Source of the DNA: Chitinophagales bacterium
GTDB taxonomy: Bacteria > Bacteroidota > Bacteroidia > Chitinophagales > BACL12
Reading direction: 5' to 3'
Assembly: GCA_014380545.1 (NCBI GenBank)
Contig: JACMJP010000382.1
Location: 1-7,141 of the forward strand
DNA: 7,141 nt
Under the pieces are notes generated by a model. It was not told the origin of the DNA, made no database searches, and worked only from the letters and a program-made list of their open reading frames with translations. Below are positions 6,455-7,141 of the stretch, one piece after another. A program made the position numbers and the translations under genes. Every line of letters starts with the position of its first letter. Position 1 is the first letter of the stretch.

Positions 6455-6992
6455 GCGAAGAAAATTAAAGAAAGTGAATTAGCGCAAGAGACCATTTCTG
6501 TTTTATCAGGGTTCTTCTTTATGATTATGCACTTAATATCCTTTTTTCTTTAATAAAATATATACCCTTTCATTCAGTATCCGCAGGTTTCTTTCCGGAT
6601 AAATTTAAAAGTGAATAATATAAATAAGAAAGATATAATTCTTAAACATAAGTAATTAAAGCAGCAATGAAAGTGCGAAAGTGAATAAAATAAATGCAGA
6701 AGCGAATAATAGAAGTTTGGAAGTGAACAGATATTTATTGGCGGTGAATAAAATAAACATTTAAATAATTAAAATTTTTACAAAAGTGAGAAGATTCCCC
6801 TTAAAAGCATATAATCCTACAACGTTTTTTGCAAGGAGCAATTTTATAATTGCATTTAATGCAGATGACGCCGGAATGGGAGTTGAAGAAGATGATAGGA
6901 GGTGTTGAGGGTTAATATAGTTCTTCAAATAATTTTCCGGAGATGGAAGATATTATTCAATAAATTAATTTCTTACTACTAACTATTGCTGC
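6455..6992. other. Gene-free stretch with possible coding debris
   Basis: Apart from the 21-nt periodic element I see no intact gene here. Short open stretches have protein-like composition. A plus frame from GTG 6786 to TGA 6906-6908 is 40 codons and reads YNPTTFFARSNF then IIAFNADDAGMGVEEDD. An overlapping frame from ATG 6859 reads MTPEWELKKMIGGVEG, TAA, then SSSNNFPEMEDIIQ and TAA. None has an identifiable domain, ribosome site or promoter. They are best treated as remnants or noise. Confidence 0.35.
6681..6764. repeat. Degenerate 21-nt periodic element, four units
   Basis: GTGAATAAAATAAA (6681), GCGAATAAT (6702), GTGAACA (6723) and GTGAATAAAATAAA (6744) start exactly 21 nt apart, and units 1 and 4 share their first 14 bases. 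A further GTGAATAA lies at 6611, out of phase. In the plus frame it reads VNKINAE-ANNRSLE-VNRYLLA-VNKINI with a stop at 6762, a heptad-like pattern without a start codon. Middle units are badly diverged. It may be a decayed minisatellite or a coincidence of low-complexity DNA. Confidence 0.4.
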
Positions 6993-7030
6993 ATTAAAAT
7001 AAAAGAGGCTGCCCTTTTGAGCAGCCTCTT
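6993..7030 (-). terminator. Intrinsic terminator of the right-edge T9SS cargo gene
   Basis: On the minus strand AAGAGGCTGC (7030-7021) pairs perfectly with GCAGCCTCTT (7012-7003) over 10 bp around an 8-nt loop, followed by TTATTTTAA. The stem begins 24 nt after the TAG at 7056-7054. It is unrelated in sequence to the terminator of the large gene, so the similarity between the two genes ends at their coding sequence. Confidence 0.85.
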
Positions 7031-7053
7031 ACATTTCTATTATAATTTAGTTT

Positions 7054-7141
7054 CTATTTCGTCAGCACAATTTGTTTGGTGAACTGTTCATCATCAGCAG
7101 TAACTTTTAATTGATAAACGCCATCTGCAAAACTGCGCATA
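7054..7141 (-). CDS. T9SS cargo protein, last 28 codons (sorting-domain end)
   Basis: Only the 3' end of this gene is in the window; it enters from the right edge and ends at TAG 7056-7054. The visible peptide MRSFADGVYQLKVTADD then EQFTKQIVLTK is identical over all 28 residues to the end of the large modular protein. This is the distal half of a T9SS type A sorting domain: the GVYQLKV strand and the last basic strand that the translocon recognises. The first M is internal, not a start. The DNA is identical over 57 nt (7085-7141) and differs at four bases closer to the stop, all silent. The N-terminal domains and role are unknown. It is likely a paralogous or domain-sharing surface protein. 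Confidence 0.85.
   Translation of the reverse strand, partial: MRSFADGVYQLKVTADDEQFTKQIVLTK
7085..7141 (-). repeat. 57-nt direct repeat in the T9SS sorting domain (copy B)
   Basis: This matches 379-435 base for base up to the window edge, so the true length is at least 57 nt. Together with the identical encoded peptide it points to recent duplication or gene conversion of the sorting domain between neighbouring cargo genes. Confidence 0.9.

Noticed and set aside
6480..6610. Minus-strand reading with RILNERVYILLKKKGY
   Set aside because: It is short, soon interrupted by stops, and matches no family I can name. Composition bias in AT-rich DNA is enough to explain it.

Overview
The window looks like an AT-rich accessory region from a member of the Bacteroidota (Flavobacteriia or a relative; this is inferred). 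The main evidence is secreted proteins ending in a type IX secretion system (T9SS) sorting domain: a YPNP motif, a GVYQLKV-type strand and a final K-Q-I-V-L-T-K. A PKD domain, SP I-type signal peptides without recognisable Shine-Dalgarno sites, and a TAnnTTTG-type promoter box agree with this.

Layout. (1) Positions 1-161, minus strand: 5' end of a secreted protein gene that runs off the left edge. (2) Positions 162-347: its promoter region and the terminator of the next gene. (3) Positions 348-5882, minus strand: one 1844-codon reading frame for a large modular cell-surface protein. It has a signal peptide, then about 2.5 copies of a ~630-residue module (amidotransferase-like fold, CARDB-like Ig, MAM/jelly-roll-like, CARDB-like Ig), an Ig-like domain, a PKD domain and a T9SS type A sorting domain. 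The frame is broken by a single in-frame TAA at 4752-4754, exactly where the second copy of the module has GAA (Glu). This is why the locus appears as two ORFs. (4) Positions 5883-7053: a gene-poor 1.17 kb stretch. It holds a tandem 22-bp repeat, a compact plus-strand candidate small RNA with its own promoter box and terminator, a frameshifted plus-strand T9SS sorting-domain remnant, a 21-nt periodic element and vague coding debris. (5) Positions 7054-7141, minus strand: the last 28 codons of another T9SS cargo gene, followed by a strong terminator. Its C-terminus is identical in protein to that of the large gene.

The minus-strand genes form a tandem series of exported cargo genes. Each complete 3' end has its own terminator, so they are probably transcribed separately. 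The two sorting domains in view share 57 identical nucleotides, pointing to recent duplication or conversion. The points most worth checking are the lone nonsense codon in an otherwise intact 5.5 kb gene and the two-hairpin candidate small RNA at about 6137-6195. No complete enzyme, defence system, CRISPR array, tRNA or rRNA was found.
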